From Halomicroarcula saliterrae (GTDB lineage Archaea > Halobacteriota > Halobacteria > Halobacteriales > Haloarculaceae), in the NCBI RefSeq assembly GCF_031624395.1, contig NZ_JAMQON010000002.1, positions 372,001 through 436,000 on the forward strand: DNA of 64,000 nucleotides, given 5' to 3'. The notes beneath the pieces were generated by a model. The model did not search any database, had not been told where the DNA came from, and worked only from the letters and a program-made list of their open reading frames with translations. Within the stretch, counting starts at the first letter, position 1. Each line of letters starts with the position of its first letter. The position numbers were made by a program, and so were the translations under genes. Positions 41,267 through 49,393 of the stretch are shown piece after piece.

Positions 41267-42115
41267 CTACTTCGAGAGAGTGGGGCCATCGTTTAATTCA
41301 GCACCGCTTTCAGGTCCGTAGTTCGGGCTGATACCCGCCGCTTCCAGAATTCGCTCGAACTGTTCTATCGAGACAGCAGCCAGTTCTGCCCCCCGACTGA
41401 CACTGATATCACGCCGGTCGTAGATGGCGACCACCGCATCGATAACGAGTTTTCTCCGCATCTCCCCGAACGACAGTTCCGCAGGGTCGAATTTCGGGTC
41501 ACAGCCGTGGCGCTTCGTCTCGTAGTATCTCGCGTAAAAGATATCTCTGAGTATCCTCTCGTCGAACTGCTCCACTTCTCCAGCGGCCGCCAGAATCAGC
41601 CAACTATTGAGAGCCAGCGTCTCGGATAGCAGCTGGTCCTTGTCTTCCGGCTCGTCACTGTTTGCAGCGTGATAGAGCTCGCCCAGTCGCGAAGAGAGTT
41701 CACGCAAGAACGCAAACAGAACGAGATAGCTACGCTCGTGTTCTCTATCCGAGACTGCTCTGTCGATAACCGCGTTCTCTGTTTCCTGCACCTTGTTACG
41801 CAAAAAGAGCAGAAAAGACGGCATCATCGCGTTCAGCTTCGACTCGTTCGGGAGGCTATCGACGACGTTTTCGGGAAGGTCTTGTAGCCCTGGCTCGTCG
41901 ACGTCCCCGACACCGAACACCTCTTCAACAACAGTCTCAGTGTTAGTAAACCGCTTTTTCGGAGGGAGCGACTGGACTTCTTTAGCTAACTCGACCATAG
42001 AAGGGATCCCGAACGCCGACGAAAAGCCGTCTAATAGCTCTAGTTCCTCGGACCAGGTGCTAGTCAGATAGGAGAACGGGTCCTGGCCGTTGGCGCTTCC
42101 ACCGGTGGAAGACAT
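41267..42115 (-). CDS. Putative antitoxin with UPF0175-like C-terminus and large N-terminal extension
   Basis: A 282-residue protein. Residues 1-220 are helical and charged with no family I recognise. Residues 225-275 (MRRKLVIDAVVAIYDRRDISVSRGAELAAVSIEQFERILEAAGI) look like the UPF0175 helix-turn-helix, known as the antitoxin of PIN/DUF3368 toxins. Standard UPF0175 proteins are under 100 residues, so the extension is unusual. Base composition is AT-richer than the neighbours, a sign of transfer. Its TAG is followed in the same frame, with no spacer, by the PIN domain. Confidence 0.72.
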   Translation of the reverse strand: MSSTGGSANGQDPFSYLTSTWSEELELLDGFSSAFGIPSMVELAKEVQSLPPKKRFTNTETVVEEVFGVGDVDEPGLQDLPENVVDSLPNESKLNAMMPSFLLFLRNKVQETENAVIDRAVSDREHERSYLVLFAFLRELSSRLGELYHAANSDEPEDKDQLLSETLALNSWLILAAAGEVEQFDERILRDIFYARYYETKRHGCDPKFDPAELSFGEMRRKLVIDAVVAIYDRRDISVSRGAELAAVSIEQFERILEAAGISPNYGPESGAELNDGPTLSK

Positions 42116-42140
42116 TTCTCTACCCCAACTTGACTGTCCG

Positions 42141-42150
42141 GTAGTAAATC
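42141..42150 (-). promoter_or_regulatory. TATA box of the toxin-antitoxin-like operon
   Basis: GATTTACTAC on the minus strand ends 26 nt upstream of the ATG at 42113-42115, fitting leaderless transcription of the UPF0175-like gene and the PIN frame behind it. Confidence 0.5.
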
Positions 42151-42334
42151 TCTGGTGGTGATGCTCTCTGACAGGGAGTGACCGAAGCTATTGGGCCCAG
42201 ACGTGCTCGCTGCGCTGTCGTCCGAGAGAGCGGAGCGCCTCTCGAACCACGCGCGACTGGTCCCGTTCGAGTTCCCGCGGCGACAGACGACACGCGGCGC
42301 TCGCTCCGCTCGCCGTCGTTGTTCGGTGGGAAAG

Positions 42335-42407
42335 TGGGCCGGCGCGAATTCGAATCGCGGTTACGGCCACCCGAAGGCCGAAGGATACCAGGCTACCCCA
42401 CCGGCCC
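42335..42407 (-). tRNA. tRNA-Pro (anticodon CGG)
   Basis: A 73-nt cloverleaf on the minus strand with no intron and no encoded CCA. The acceptor GGGCCGG pairs with CCGGCCC and the discriminator is A. The anticodon stem CGGCC/GGCCG encloses the loop TTCGGGT, with anticodon CGG at 42371-42373. The T arm CGCGA-TTCGAAT-TCGCG is perfect. The D arm is weaker (one GU and one UU contact), as is common. Its 3' end faces the PIN operon, the normal position for integrated elements. Confidence 0.93.
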
Positions 42408-42494
42408 GTGCGATAGCATACGGGAGAAGTGCGGCGGCCAATTTAACGGTTGCGAAAGCCTAGCCTCTTGGGCGATGGCCGAGTCGTCAACGGT

Positions 42495-42953
42495 ATGCAA
42501 CTTCAGGACGAGTTCGTACCAACGGAGACGTTCGCGACCTGCCTCAACAACGCCCCCCAGCCGTGCGTGGACCTCGTCGTCGAGTACGAGGGCGGGATAC
42601 TGCTGGCCAGACGGCAGAAGGAACCGGCCAAAGGCGAGTGGTTCTGGCCCGGGAGCCGGCTGTACAAGGGCGAGGAGCTAGACGACGCGGCGGCCAGAGT
42701 CGCCAGCGAGGAGCTGGGACTGGACGCGGTGACCGTCGACCGCATCGGCGTCAGCGAGCATTTCTGGGAGCGCTCGGCGGTCGACGGCGTCGAGACGCGC
42801 CACACCGTCCCGGTCGTCTATCGGGTCACCCCGGAGCCTGGGCAATCAATAACGCTCAACGAACAGCACGACGAGTATCGCGTGGTGACGACACCGCCGG
42901 CGGGAGCCAACGAGTACGTCGTCGAGTACTTCGAGCGGTTCGACCTCGTGTGA
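42495..42953 (+). CDS. Nudix hydrolase, GDP-mannose mannosyl hydrolase-like
   Basis: A 152-residue Nudix-fold protein. VDLVVEYEGGILLARRQKEPAKGEWFWPGSRLYKGEELDDAAARVASEELGL contains a modified Nudix box with the RE pair changed to RV, as in GDP-mannose hydrolases (GMM) that cleave the sugar from GDP. ERSAVDGVETRHTVPVVYRV follows, also typical of that group. It stands just before a block of nucleotide-sugar genes, which fits a role in activated-sugar turnover. The start at MQLQDEF is the family boundary; an upstream in-frame TTG would overlap the probable promoter. Confidence 0.82.
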   Translation: MQLQDEFVPTETFATCLNNAPQPCVDLVVEYEGGILLARRQKEPAKGEWFWPGSRLYKGEELDDAAARVASEELGLDAVTVDRIGVSEHFWERSAVDGVETRHTVPVVYRVTPEPGQSITLNEQHDEYRVVTTPPAGANEYVVEYFERFDLV

Positions 42954-42974
42954 GGCTGCCCGGCGCCATCACAG

Positions 42975-43016
42975 AAAATATTTACCGCTCCGAAGTTACT
43001 CACAAGCCGAGTAACT
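42975..43016 (+). promoter_or_regulatory. Promoter and TrmB-like operator of the UDP-sulfoquinovose synthase gene
   Basis: A TATA-like AAAATATTTA (42975-42984) is followed by 8-base inverted arms AGTTACTC (42994-43001) and GAGTAACT (43009-43016), ending one base before the ATG. The core reads TACT-N8-GAGTA, which equals the published TrmB consensus (TACT-N7/8-GAGTA) of Halobacterium. It overlaps the predicted start of transcription, the position of a repressed promoter. Confidence 0.6.
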
Positions 43017-43017
43017 A

Positions 43018-44190
43018 ATGACGATACTCGTCACCGGGGCAGACGGCTACATCGGCTGGCCCACAGCGCTGCGCATCGCGGACCGAACGGACGAACGCGT
43101 GCTGCTGGTCGACAACTTCGGCCGCCGCGAGTGGGTCGAGGAGATCGGCTCGACCAGCGCGACGCCGGTCGCGTCCATCGACGAGCGCCTCGACGCGGCC
43201 GAGGAGACGCTCGGCATCACCAACATGTCCTTCGTCGAGGGCGACCTCGTCGAGCGCTCCTTCGTCGACGAGCTACTGCAGGTCCACGAGCCGGACGTCG
43301 TCGTCCACGCGGCCGCCCAGCCCTCGGCGCCCTACTCCCAGATAAACGGCGAGCGGGCCAACTACACCCAGCACAACAACCTCCAGTCCACGCGGAACCT
43401 CCTGTGGGGGCTCGAAGAGCACGACATGACCGACACGCACTTCATCGAGACGACGACGACGGGCGTCTACGGCGCGCCGGAGTTCCCCATCCCGGAGGGC
43501 GGCGCGACGATGGAGAACGACGGCGACCGCGACGAGGTGCCGTTCCCGGCGATGGCGGGGAGCTGGTACCACCTCACGAAGTCCCACGACGCGGCCAACA
43601 TGCGACTGGCCCACAAGCAGTTCGACATCCCCGTCTCGGACGTGCGCACCGCGATCACCTACGGGACCGAGACCGAGGAGACCCGGGAGGACGACCGGCT
43701 CAAGACCCGCTTCGACTTCGACTACTACTTCGGGACGGTCACGCACCGCTTCTGTGCGCAGGCCGTCGCCGGCTACCCCGTCACCGTCTACGGCAAGGGC
43801 GAGCAGCGCAAGCCGTTCGTCTCGCTGGAGGACGCCGTCGAGGGGCTGGCACAGCTCGCGCTGGGCGACGCCGACGACCGGCCGGCGGGCCTGACCGTCT
43901 ACAACCAGGTCACCCGCGCCATCAGCATCGTCGAGATCGCCGAGACCATCGCCGACGTGGGCAGCGAGTTCGACCTCGACGTCGCCGTCGAGCACTTCGA
44001 GAACCCCCGTGACGAGGACGAGACCCACAAGATGGAAATCGAGAAGGACCAGTACATGGACCTCATCGGCGCACAGGACCAGACCTTCGAGGAGGGCGTC
44101 GAAGACATCTTCGAGACGCTGACCCGCCACGCCGACACCATCGAAGCCCACGAGGACCGCTTCCTCCCGGGCGTGCTCAGCGACGAATGA
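43018..44190 (+). CDS. UDP-sulfoquinovose synthase (SQD1/AglA-type SDR)
   Basis: A 390-residue extended SDR. The Rossmann motif is TGADGYIGWPTALRI (7-21). HAAAQPSAPYSQINGERANYTQHNN, ETTTTGVYGAPEFPIPEGG, SWYHLTKSHDAANMRLAHKQF and YYFGTVTHRFCAQAVAGYPVTVYGKGEQRKPFVSLED match SQD1-type enzymes that build UDP-sulfoquinovose from UDP-glucose and sulfite. The sugar ends up in sulfolipid or, in archaea, in N-glycans. Its stop overlaps the next ATG (ATGA). Carbohydrate control by a TrmB-type regulator is suggested by the operator. Confidence 0.88.
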   Translation: MTILVTGADGYIGWPTALRIADRTDERVLLVDNFGRREWVEEIGSTSATPVASIDERLDAAEETLGITNMSFVEGDLVERSFVDELLQVHEPDVVVHAAAQPSAPYSQINGERANYTQHNNLQSTRNLLWGLEEHDMTDTHFIETTTTGVYGAPEFPIPEGGATMENDGDRDEVPFPAMAGSWYHLTKSHDAANMRLAHKQFDIPVSDVRTAITYGTETEETREDDRLKTRFDFDYYFGTVTHRFCAQAVAGYPVTVYGKGEQRKPFVSLEDAVEGLAQLALGDADDRPAGLTVYNQVTRAISIVEIAETIADVGSEFDLDVAVEHFENPRDEDETHKMEIEKDQYMDLIGAQDQTFEEGVEDIFETLTRHADTIEAHEDRFLPGVLSDE

Positions 44191-45119
44191 CGACCGACGT
44201 GCTCGTCACCGGCGGCTGTGGCTACATCGGGAGCGAGCTCATCCCGCGGCTGAGTGCCGACGACGGGGTCGGCGAGGTCGTCGTCCTCGACAGCCTCGCC
44301 GCCGGGTCCCCGCGGGTGCTCATGGGCGCCGTCAACGGCGACCTGCAGTTCCGCCGGGGCGACGTGCGCGAGTACGGCGACGTCGAGAGCGCGATGCGGG
44401 GCGTCGACACGGTGGTCCATCTGGCGGCCATCACCGGGGCAGCGAGCACCCACGACCGCCGCGAGGAGACCGTCTCGGTCAACTACGACGGGACCGAGAA
44501 CGTGCTGAAGGCCGCCGGGAAGCTGGGCGTCGAGAACGTCATCTTCGCCTCCTCGTGTAACGTCTACGGCCGGGCGACGAGCACGGACATCGACGAGACG
44601 GTCGACCCCGACCCCATCAACCCCTACGCCGAGACGAAACTCGACTCGGAGGCGCTGCTCGCGGAGTACTGCGAGGAGTTCGGGATGGACGGTACCGCCC
44701 TGCGGATGGCGACCAACTTCGGCTACTCGCCGGGCATCCGGTTCAACCTCGTGGTCAACTACTTCGTCTTCCGCGCGCTGACCGGGCGCACGCTGACCGT
44801 CTACGGCGACGGGTCGAACTGGCGGCCGTTCGTCCACGTCAGCGACGCCGCGCGGGCGTACAAACACGCCGCGCTGAAGCCGGCGGCGTGGGACGAGCGC
44901 GTCTACAACGTCGGGTCGAACGACGCCAACTACCGGATATCGGACATCGCCGACATCGTCGACGAGGAGGTCGGCGCCGTCGATATCACGTATCTGGAAG
45001 ACGAACATCCCGGCCCCTCCTACCACGTCAACTTCGACCGGCTCGCGGGGACCGGCTTCGAGCCGGAGACCACCCTTCGCGAGGGAATCCGGGACGTGGC
45101 GCGCCGCTTTACCGCGTGA
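44187..45119 (+). CDS. NAD-dependent nucleotide-sugar epimerase/dehydratase
   Basis: A 310-residue extended SDR starting by ATGA overlap with the preceding gene. The Rossmann motif is TGGCGYIGSELIPRL. FASSCNVYGRAT and NPYAETKLDSEALL (YxxxK-type YAETK) form the active site, and FNLVVNYFVFRALTGRTLTVYGDGSNWRPFVHVSDAARAY is the sugar-binding end. It is related to UDP-glucose 4-epimerases and dTDP-glucose dehydratases; the exact reaction cannot be fixed. Coupling to the sulfoquinovose synthase gene places it in the same sugar pathway. Confidence 0.87.
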   Translation: MTTDVLVTGGCGYIGSELIPRLSADDGVGEVVVLDSLAAGSPRVLMGAVNGDLQFRRGDVREYGDVESAMRGVDTVVHLAAITGAASTHDRREETVSVNYDGTENVLKAAGKLGVENVIFASSCNVYGRATSTDIDETVDPDPINPYAETKLDSEALLAEYCEEFGMDGTALRMATNFGYSPGIRFNLVVNYFVFRALTGRTLTVYGDGSNWRPFVHVSDAARAYKHAALKPAAWDERVYNVGSNDANYRISDIADIVDEEVGAVDITYLEDEHPGPSYHVNFDRLAGTGFEPETTLREGIRDVARRFTA

Positions 45120-45194
45120 GGACGCCGGGCGGTCGGCCCGCCGGACAGACCGGAGAACGATTCCCTTTTCCCGGCGCTACGCTCACTCGGCGTC

Positions 45195-45740
45195 ATGGAA
45201 CGGCTCCGCGAGTCGCTGCACGAGGCCCCGATTATCGACAAGGACGGCTACGAGTATCTGGTCCACCCCATCAGCAACGGCGTGCCGATGCTCGACCCGG
45301 CACTGTTGCGCGAGGTGGTCGTCGAGGTGATGCAACAGTCCGACCTCGACGTCGACAAGATAGTCGCCCCGGAGGCGATGGGCATCCATCTGGCGACGGC
45401 GCTGTCGCTCCAGACGGACATCCCGCTGGTCGTCATCCGCAAGCGGGCCTACGGGCTGCCCGACGAGGTGGCGCTGCAGAAGTCGACGGGCTACTCCGAG
45501 TCGGAGATGTACATCAACGACATCGAGGCCGGCGACCGCGTGCTCATCGTCGACGACCTGCTGTCGACCGGCGGCACGCTCGCGGCCATCTGCGAGGCCC
45601 TGGACGACATCGGCGCGGAGATAGCCGACATCGCCGTCGTCATGCGGAAGGTCGGCGAGTCGGCGATGGACGACGTCGACCACGACGTGACGAGTCTCGT
45701 CGACATCACCGTCGCGGACGGCGAAGTGACCATTCACTGA
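45195..45740 (+). CDS. Hypoxanthine/guanine phosphoribosyltransferase-like protein
   Basis: A 181-residue type I phosphoribosyltransferase. [36 protein letters not shown] gives the base-side loop, and [24 protein letters not shown] (about residues 113-136) is the PRPP-binding motif. This subfamily in archaea is annotated HGPRTase-like and converts hypoxanthine or guanine with PRPP to IMP or GMP. It starts a purine salvage group with the permease and the GMP reductase/IMPDH-like gene. A CCCTTTTCC patch 25-33 nt upstream is a weak TATA. Confidence 0.88.
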   Translation: MERLRESLHEAPIIDKDGYEYLVHPISNGVPMLDPALLREVVVEVMQQSDLDVDKIVAPEAMGIHLATALSLQTDIPLVVIRKRAYGLPDEVALQKSTGYSESEMYINDIEAGDRVLIVDDLLSTGGTLAAICEALDDIGAEIADIAVVMRKVGESAMDDVDHDVTSLVDITVADGEVTIH

Positions 45741-45838
45741 CGGCCGCCGGGCCTGTGAACGAGCCCCACGCTCGTAGTGCCCACAGCAGCGCCATGACGA
45801 AATCGTTATCCCGTAAACTCCGTACGGACACGCTATAG

Positions 45839-47218
45839 ATGGCAGACGAGTCAACTGGGGAAATCGACCTCGAATACGAACGCGACGACAGGCCGCCGTG
45901 GCCCAAGTCGATACTGCTGGGACTGCAACACGTCGCAGTGATGATCGTGCCGTCGACGGCCGTGGCGTACATCGTCGCCGGCGCGGTGGGACTGGGCGCG
46001 GCCGACACCGCCTACATCGTCCAGATGGTGTTGCTGTTCTCGGGGCTGGCGACCATCGTGCAGGCCTACACCGTCGGTCCGGTCGGGGCCCGCCTCCCCA
46101 TCGTGATGGGGACGAGTTTCACCTTCGTCGGCGCCGCGACCTCCATCGGCGCGAGCTACGGACTGGCGGCCGTCTTCGGCTCGATTCTCGTCACCGGCTT
46201 CCTCGTCGAGGGGCTGGTCGGCTGGCAGTTCAAGCGCATCAAACCCTTCTTCCCGCCGCTGGTGACCGGGCTGGTCGTGGTCATCATCGGCCTGTACCTG
46301 GTCCCGGTCGGGATGGACTACGTCGCCGGCGGCGTCGGGGCCGAGAACTACGGCTCGCTGACGAACCTCGGGCTGGCGTCGCTCGTCCTCGGCGTCGCCG
46401 TCCTGTTGAACCTCTTTACGACCGGTGTCACGCGACTGCTGAGCGTGCTCTTTGCAATCGTGCTCGGTTACGCCGTGGCCGTCGCCGCGGGCCTGGTCAG
46501 TTTCGCCCCCGTGACGGGGGCGAGCTGGTTCGCGGTGCCCCGACCCGGCGCGTTCGGCTTCGCCTTCGAGCCCGTGCCCATCGTCACCTTCGCCTTCCTC
46601 TTTCTCGTCTCGGCGATGGAGACGGTCGGCGACATGTCGAGCATCACCGCCGCCGAGGGCCGGACGCCCTCCCACGAGGAGTTCCGGGGCGGCCTCTTCA
46701 CCGACGGCCTGCTGAGCTCGCTGGGCTCGCTGGCCGGCGCCTTCCCGGTCACCTCCTTCTCACAGAACGCCGGTATCGTCAACTTCACCGGCGTGATGAG
46801 CAGACACGTCGTCGGCGTCGGCGGCGTCATCCTCGCCGTGCTGGGGCTCAGTCCGAAGGTCGGGGCCCTCGTCACGACGATTCCCAGCGCCGTCTTCGGC
46901 GGCGCGGTCCTGCTGATGGTCGGGATGGTCGCGGCCAGCGGCGCGCGACTCATCTTCCTGCACACCGAGCTCGACCGGCGCAACATGGTCATCATGGCCG
47001 TCTCGCTAGGGCTGGGACTGGGCGTGGCGACCCGCCCCGAGGCCCTGGCCGGCCTGCCGACGGCCGCCGAGACGTTCTTCGGCCAGCCGGTCATCCTCAC
47101 GGCGCTCTCGGCGCTCCTGCTCAACACCTTCGTACCCGGCGAGCAGAGCCCGCTGTTCGACGTCGAGGGCGACGAGACGCCCGCGGAATCGATGGGTCTG
47201 AGCGCGTCGGAAGACTGA
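45839..47218 (+). CDS. Xanthine/uracil permease family (NCS2) transporter
   Basis: A 459-residue transporter with 13-14 helices. LLGLQHVAVMIVPSTAVAYIVAGAVGL begins the family, PIVMGTSFTFVGAATSIGASYG is the conserved helix 3 segment, and AMETVGDMSSITAAEG is the central Glu-containing signature. SFSQNAGIVNFTGVMSRHVV and the last helices complete it. It imports uracil, xanthine or other purine bases with a cation; the substrate is not decided by sequence. It lies between the phosphoribosyltransferase and GMP reductase-like genes, which favours purines. Confidence 0.93.
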   Translation: MADESTGEIDLEYERDDRPPWPKSILLGLQHVAVMIVPSTAVAYIVAGAVGLGAADTAYIVQMVLLFSGLATIVQAYTVGPVGARLPIVMGTSFTFVGAATSIGASYGLAAVFGSILVTGFLVEGLVGWQFKRIKPFFPPLVTGLVVVIIGLYLVPVGMDYVAGGVGAENYGSLTNLGLASLVLGVAVLLNLFTTGVTRLLSVLFAIVLGYAVAVAAGLVSFAPVTGASWFAVPRPGAFGFAFEPVPIVTFAFLFLVSAMETVGDMSSITAAEGRTPSHEEFRGGLFTDGLLSSLGSLAGAFPVTSFSQNAGIVNFTGVMSRHVVGVGGVILAVLGLSPKVGALVTTIPSAVFGGAVLLMVGMVAASGARLIFLHTELDRRNMVIMAVSLGLGLGVATRPEALAGLPTAAETFFGQPVILTALSALLLNTFVPGEQSPLFDVEGDETPAESMGLSASED

Positions 47219-47222
47219 GCCG

Positions 47223-48308
47223 TCAGTCGTCGGCGTCGACTGTCGCGTGTTTCGTGCTGTCGACGGAGACCGTCTCCCACTCGTCGTCCGTGTGGGCGCC
47301 CTCGCGCTCCTTGGCGCTCGCGGCGACACGGACGAACTCGCTGTTCTCGCGGGCGGCCGCGATGTCGTGGCCGCCACAGTACGAGAGCCCGGACCGGATG
47401 CCGGCACAGAACTCGCGGGCCACGTCGCCGACCGGGCCTTTGTAGGGGGTCAACCCCTCGACGCCCTCGTCGGCGGTGACGTTTTCAGCCTTGTCAGAGC
47501 GGTCCTCGGCGGCCGCCGTCGTCGCCATCCCCCGGGAGCGCTTGTACCGGACGCCGTCGACCTCGACCGTCGCGCCGGGGGCCTCGTCGGTGCCGGCGAA
47601 GAGGCTCCCCAGCATCACCGTGTCCGCACCGGCCATCAGCGCCTTGACCGCGTCGCCGGAGGTCTGGATGCCCCCGTCGGCACAGACGGTGACCCCGAGG
47701 TCCGCGGCCGCCTCGGCGCAGTCGTCGACGGCGGTCAGCTGCGGGACGCCCGCCCCGGCGACCTTCCGGGTCGTGCAGTGCGAGCCCGGGCCGATACCGA
47801 CCTTCACGCAGTCGGCCCCGGCGGCGGCGAGGTCCTCGACGCCCGCCGGCGTCGCGACGTTTCCGGCGACGACGTCGAGGGCGGGGTACTCCTCGCGGAT
47901 GTCCGCGACGGCGTCGAGCGTGCGCTCCATGTGACCGTGAGCCACGTCCACCACGACGGCGTCGGCGCCGGCCTCGACCACGGCGGCCGTCCGGGCGACG
48001 TGGTCCTCGTCGATGCCTACTGCCGCCGTCACCGGCACGCCGGCGTCGGCGACCGTCGCGACCGCCTCGGCCTGTTCCTCGACCGTGAGAAAGCGGTGAA
48101 TCGTCCCGACGCCGCCGGCCTCGCCGAGCGCGATGGCGAGGTCCGCCTCGGTGACGGTGTCCATCGCGGCCGACACCAGCGGCGTTTCGAGTGTCAGGCC
48201 CGGTGTCAGCTGCGTCGAGAGGTCGACGTCGCTGCGACTGTCGACCGGCGACCGCTGTGGCACCAGCAACACGTCACCGTAGCTCAGCCCCGTACGGATA
48301 TCGTCCAT
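47223..48308 (-). CDS. GMP reductase/IMP dehydrogenase-like enzyme without CBS domains
   Basis: A 361-residue TIM-barrel enzyme. [24 protein letters not shown] starts the family, the catalytic Cys is in [18 protein letters not shown] near residue 175, and [36 protein letters not shown] binds phosphate. It lacks the CBS pair of classic IMPDH and has a modified flap ([23 protein letters not shown]), so the direction (GMP to IMP, or IMP to XMP) is uncertain. It faces the permease gene, with stops 4 nt apart. Confidence 0.88.
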   Translation of the reverse strand: MDDIRTGLSYGDVLLVPQRSPVDSRSDVDLSTQLTPGLTLETPLVSAAMDTVTEADLAIALGEAGGVGTIHRFLTVEEQAEAVATVADAGVPVTAAVGIDEDHVARTAAVVEAGADAVVVDVAHGHMERTLDAVADIREEYPALDVVAGNVATPAGVEDLAAAGADCVKVGIGPGSHCTTRKVAGAGVPQLTAVDDCAEAAADLGVTVCADGGIQTSGDAVKALMAGADTVMLGSLFAGTDEAPGATVEVDGVRYKRSRGMATTAAAEDRSDKAENVTADEGVEGLTPYKGPVGDVAREFCAGIRSGLSYCGGHDIAAARENSEFVRVAASAKEREGAHTDDEWETVSVDSTKHATVDADD

Positions 48309-48311
48309 GAC

Positions 48312-48342
48312 CGGCCCTACTCAGGGCCGTCCGAAAAATAAG
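48312..48342 (-). promoter_or_regulatory. Promoter and dyad of the GMP reductase-like gene
   Basis: On the minus strand a TATA-like CTTATTTTT (48334-48342) is followed by CGGCCCT-gagt-AGGGCCG, a 7-bp perfect dyad (48312-48329), ending 3 nt before the ATG. The dyad covers the likely transcription start and could be an operator responding to purines. The regulator is unknown. Confidence 0.45.
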
Positions 48343-48377
48343 TCCCGCGGTTCGAGCCGGCTGCCGAACCACGAGGT

Positions 48378-48385
48378 GTTTATAT
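48378..48385 (+). promoter_or_regulatory. TATA box of the SDR gene at 48407
   Basis: GTTTATAT lies 22-29 nt before the ATG at 48407, indicating a leaderless transcript. Confidence 0.6.
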
Positions 48386-48406
48386 CGCCGTGTCAACTCT
48401 GGGGCT

Positions 48407-49393
48407 ATGAGCGAGCGCTCGACTGACGCCCCCCGCATCGCGATTACGGGCGCGGCCGGCTACATCGGCAGCCGCGTCCTCGTCGAACTGGCCCGACAGC
48501 ACCCCGACTGGGAGATAACCGCACTCGACAACTTCTATCTCGGCGACGTGCGTTCGGTCGGCGACGTCGACGTCGAACACGTCGACATCCGGAACCGCGA
48601 CCGGCTGGAAGCGGCGCTCGACGGCGCCGACGTCGTCATGCATCTGGCGGCGCTCTCGGGCGTCGACGACTGCGAGGCGAAACAGGACCTCGCCTACGAG
48701 GCCAACGTCCAGGGGACCGAAAACGTCGCGTGGTTCTGCCGGAAGACCGGTGCGGCCATGATATTCCCGTTCTCGATGGCCGTGCTGGGCGACCCCGAGG
48801 AGTTCCCCATCAGCGTCGACCACCCGCGGGACCCGATGAACTGGTACGGCCGGACGAAACTGCTCAGCGAGCGCGCCATCGAGGACTTCGCCGCTGGCGC
48901 GTTCCCGGCCCACCAGTTCATGATCGCGAACCTCTACGGCGGCCACGAGATCGACGGCCGGGAGATATCCAAGGGGACCGTCATCAACTTCTTCCTCTCG
49001 CGGGCGACGGCCGGCGAGACCCTGACCGTCTACGAACCCGGCACGCAGTGTCGGAACTTCGTCCACGTCAAGGACGTGGCCCGTGCGTATCTCCGGAGCG
49101 CGGAGCGACTGCTGGAACAGCTCGACGCGGGCGAGACCGGCGTCGAGAAGTACGAGATCGCCAGCGACGAGTATCCGGGCGTCGAGCAGGTCGCCGAGCT
49201 CGTCCAGTCGGCCGCGGCCGAACACGGCCACGACGTCGATATCGAACTCGTCGAGAACCCCCGCGCCGGCGAGGAGACGCTCGTCTCCGAGTTCCCCGTC
49301 GACACGACCGCCGCCCGGGAGCGGCTGGGCTGGACCACGGAACACGACGTGGAGTCGGTCGTCCGGGAGAGCCTCGCGGCCGACGGCGAGTAG
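48407..49393 (+). CDS. NAD-dependent epimerase/dehydratase (extended SDR)
   Basis: A 328-residue SDR. TGAAGYIGSRVLVEL is the Rossmann motif, HLAALSGVDDCEAKQDLAYEANVQGT and FPFSMAVLG follow, the active site is NWYGRTKLLSERA (YxxxK), and FFLSRATAGETLTVYEPGTQCRNFVHVKDVARAYL is the sugar end. The Ser/Thr of the catalytic triad is in FSMAVLG. It is one of three nucleotide-sugar SDRs in this region. It converges with the UDP-glucose dehydrogenase gene (stop to stop without a gap) and likely supplies an activated sugar for surface glycans; the exact reaction is unknown. Confidence 0.87.
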   Translation: MSERSTDAPRIAITGAAGYIGSRVLVELARQHPDWEITALDNFYLGDVRSVGDVDVEHVDIRNRDRLEAALDGADVVMHLAALSGVDDCEAKQDLAYEANVQGTENVAWFCRKTGAAMIFPFSMAVLGDPEEFPISVDHPRDPMNWYGRTKLLSERAIEDFAAGAFPAHQFMIANLYGGHEIDGREISKGTVINFFLSRATAGETLTVYEPGTQCRNFVHVKDVARAYLRSAERLLEQLDAGETGVEKYEIASDEYPGVEQVAELVQSAAAEHGHDVDIELVENPRAGEETLVSEFPVDTTAARERLGWTTEHDVESVVRESLAADGE

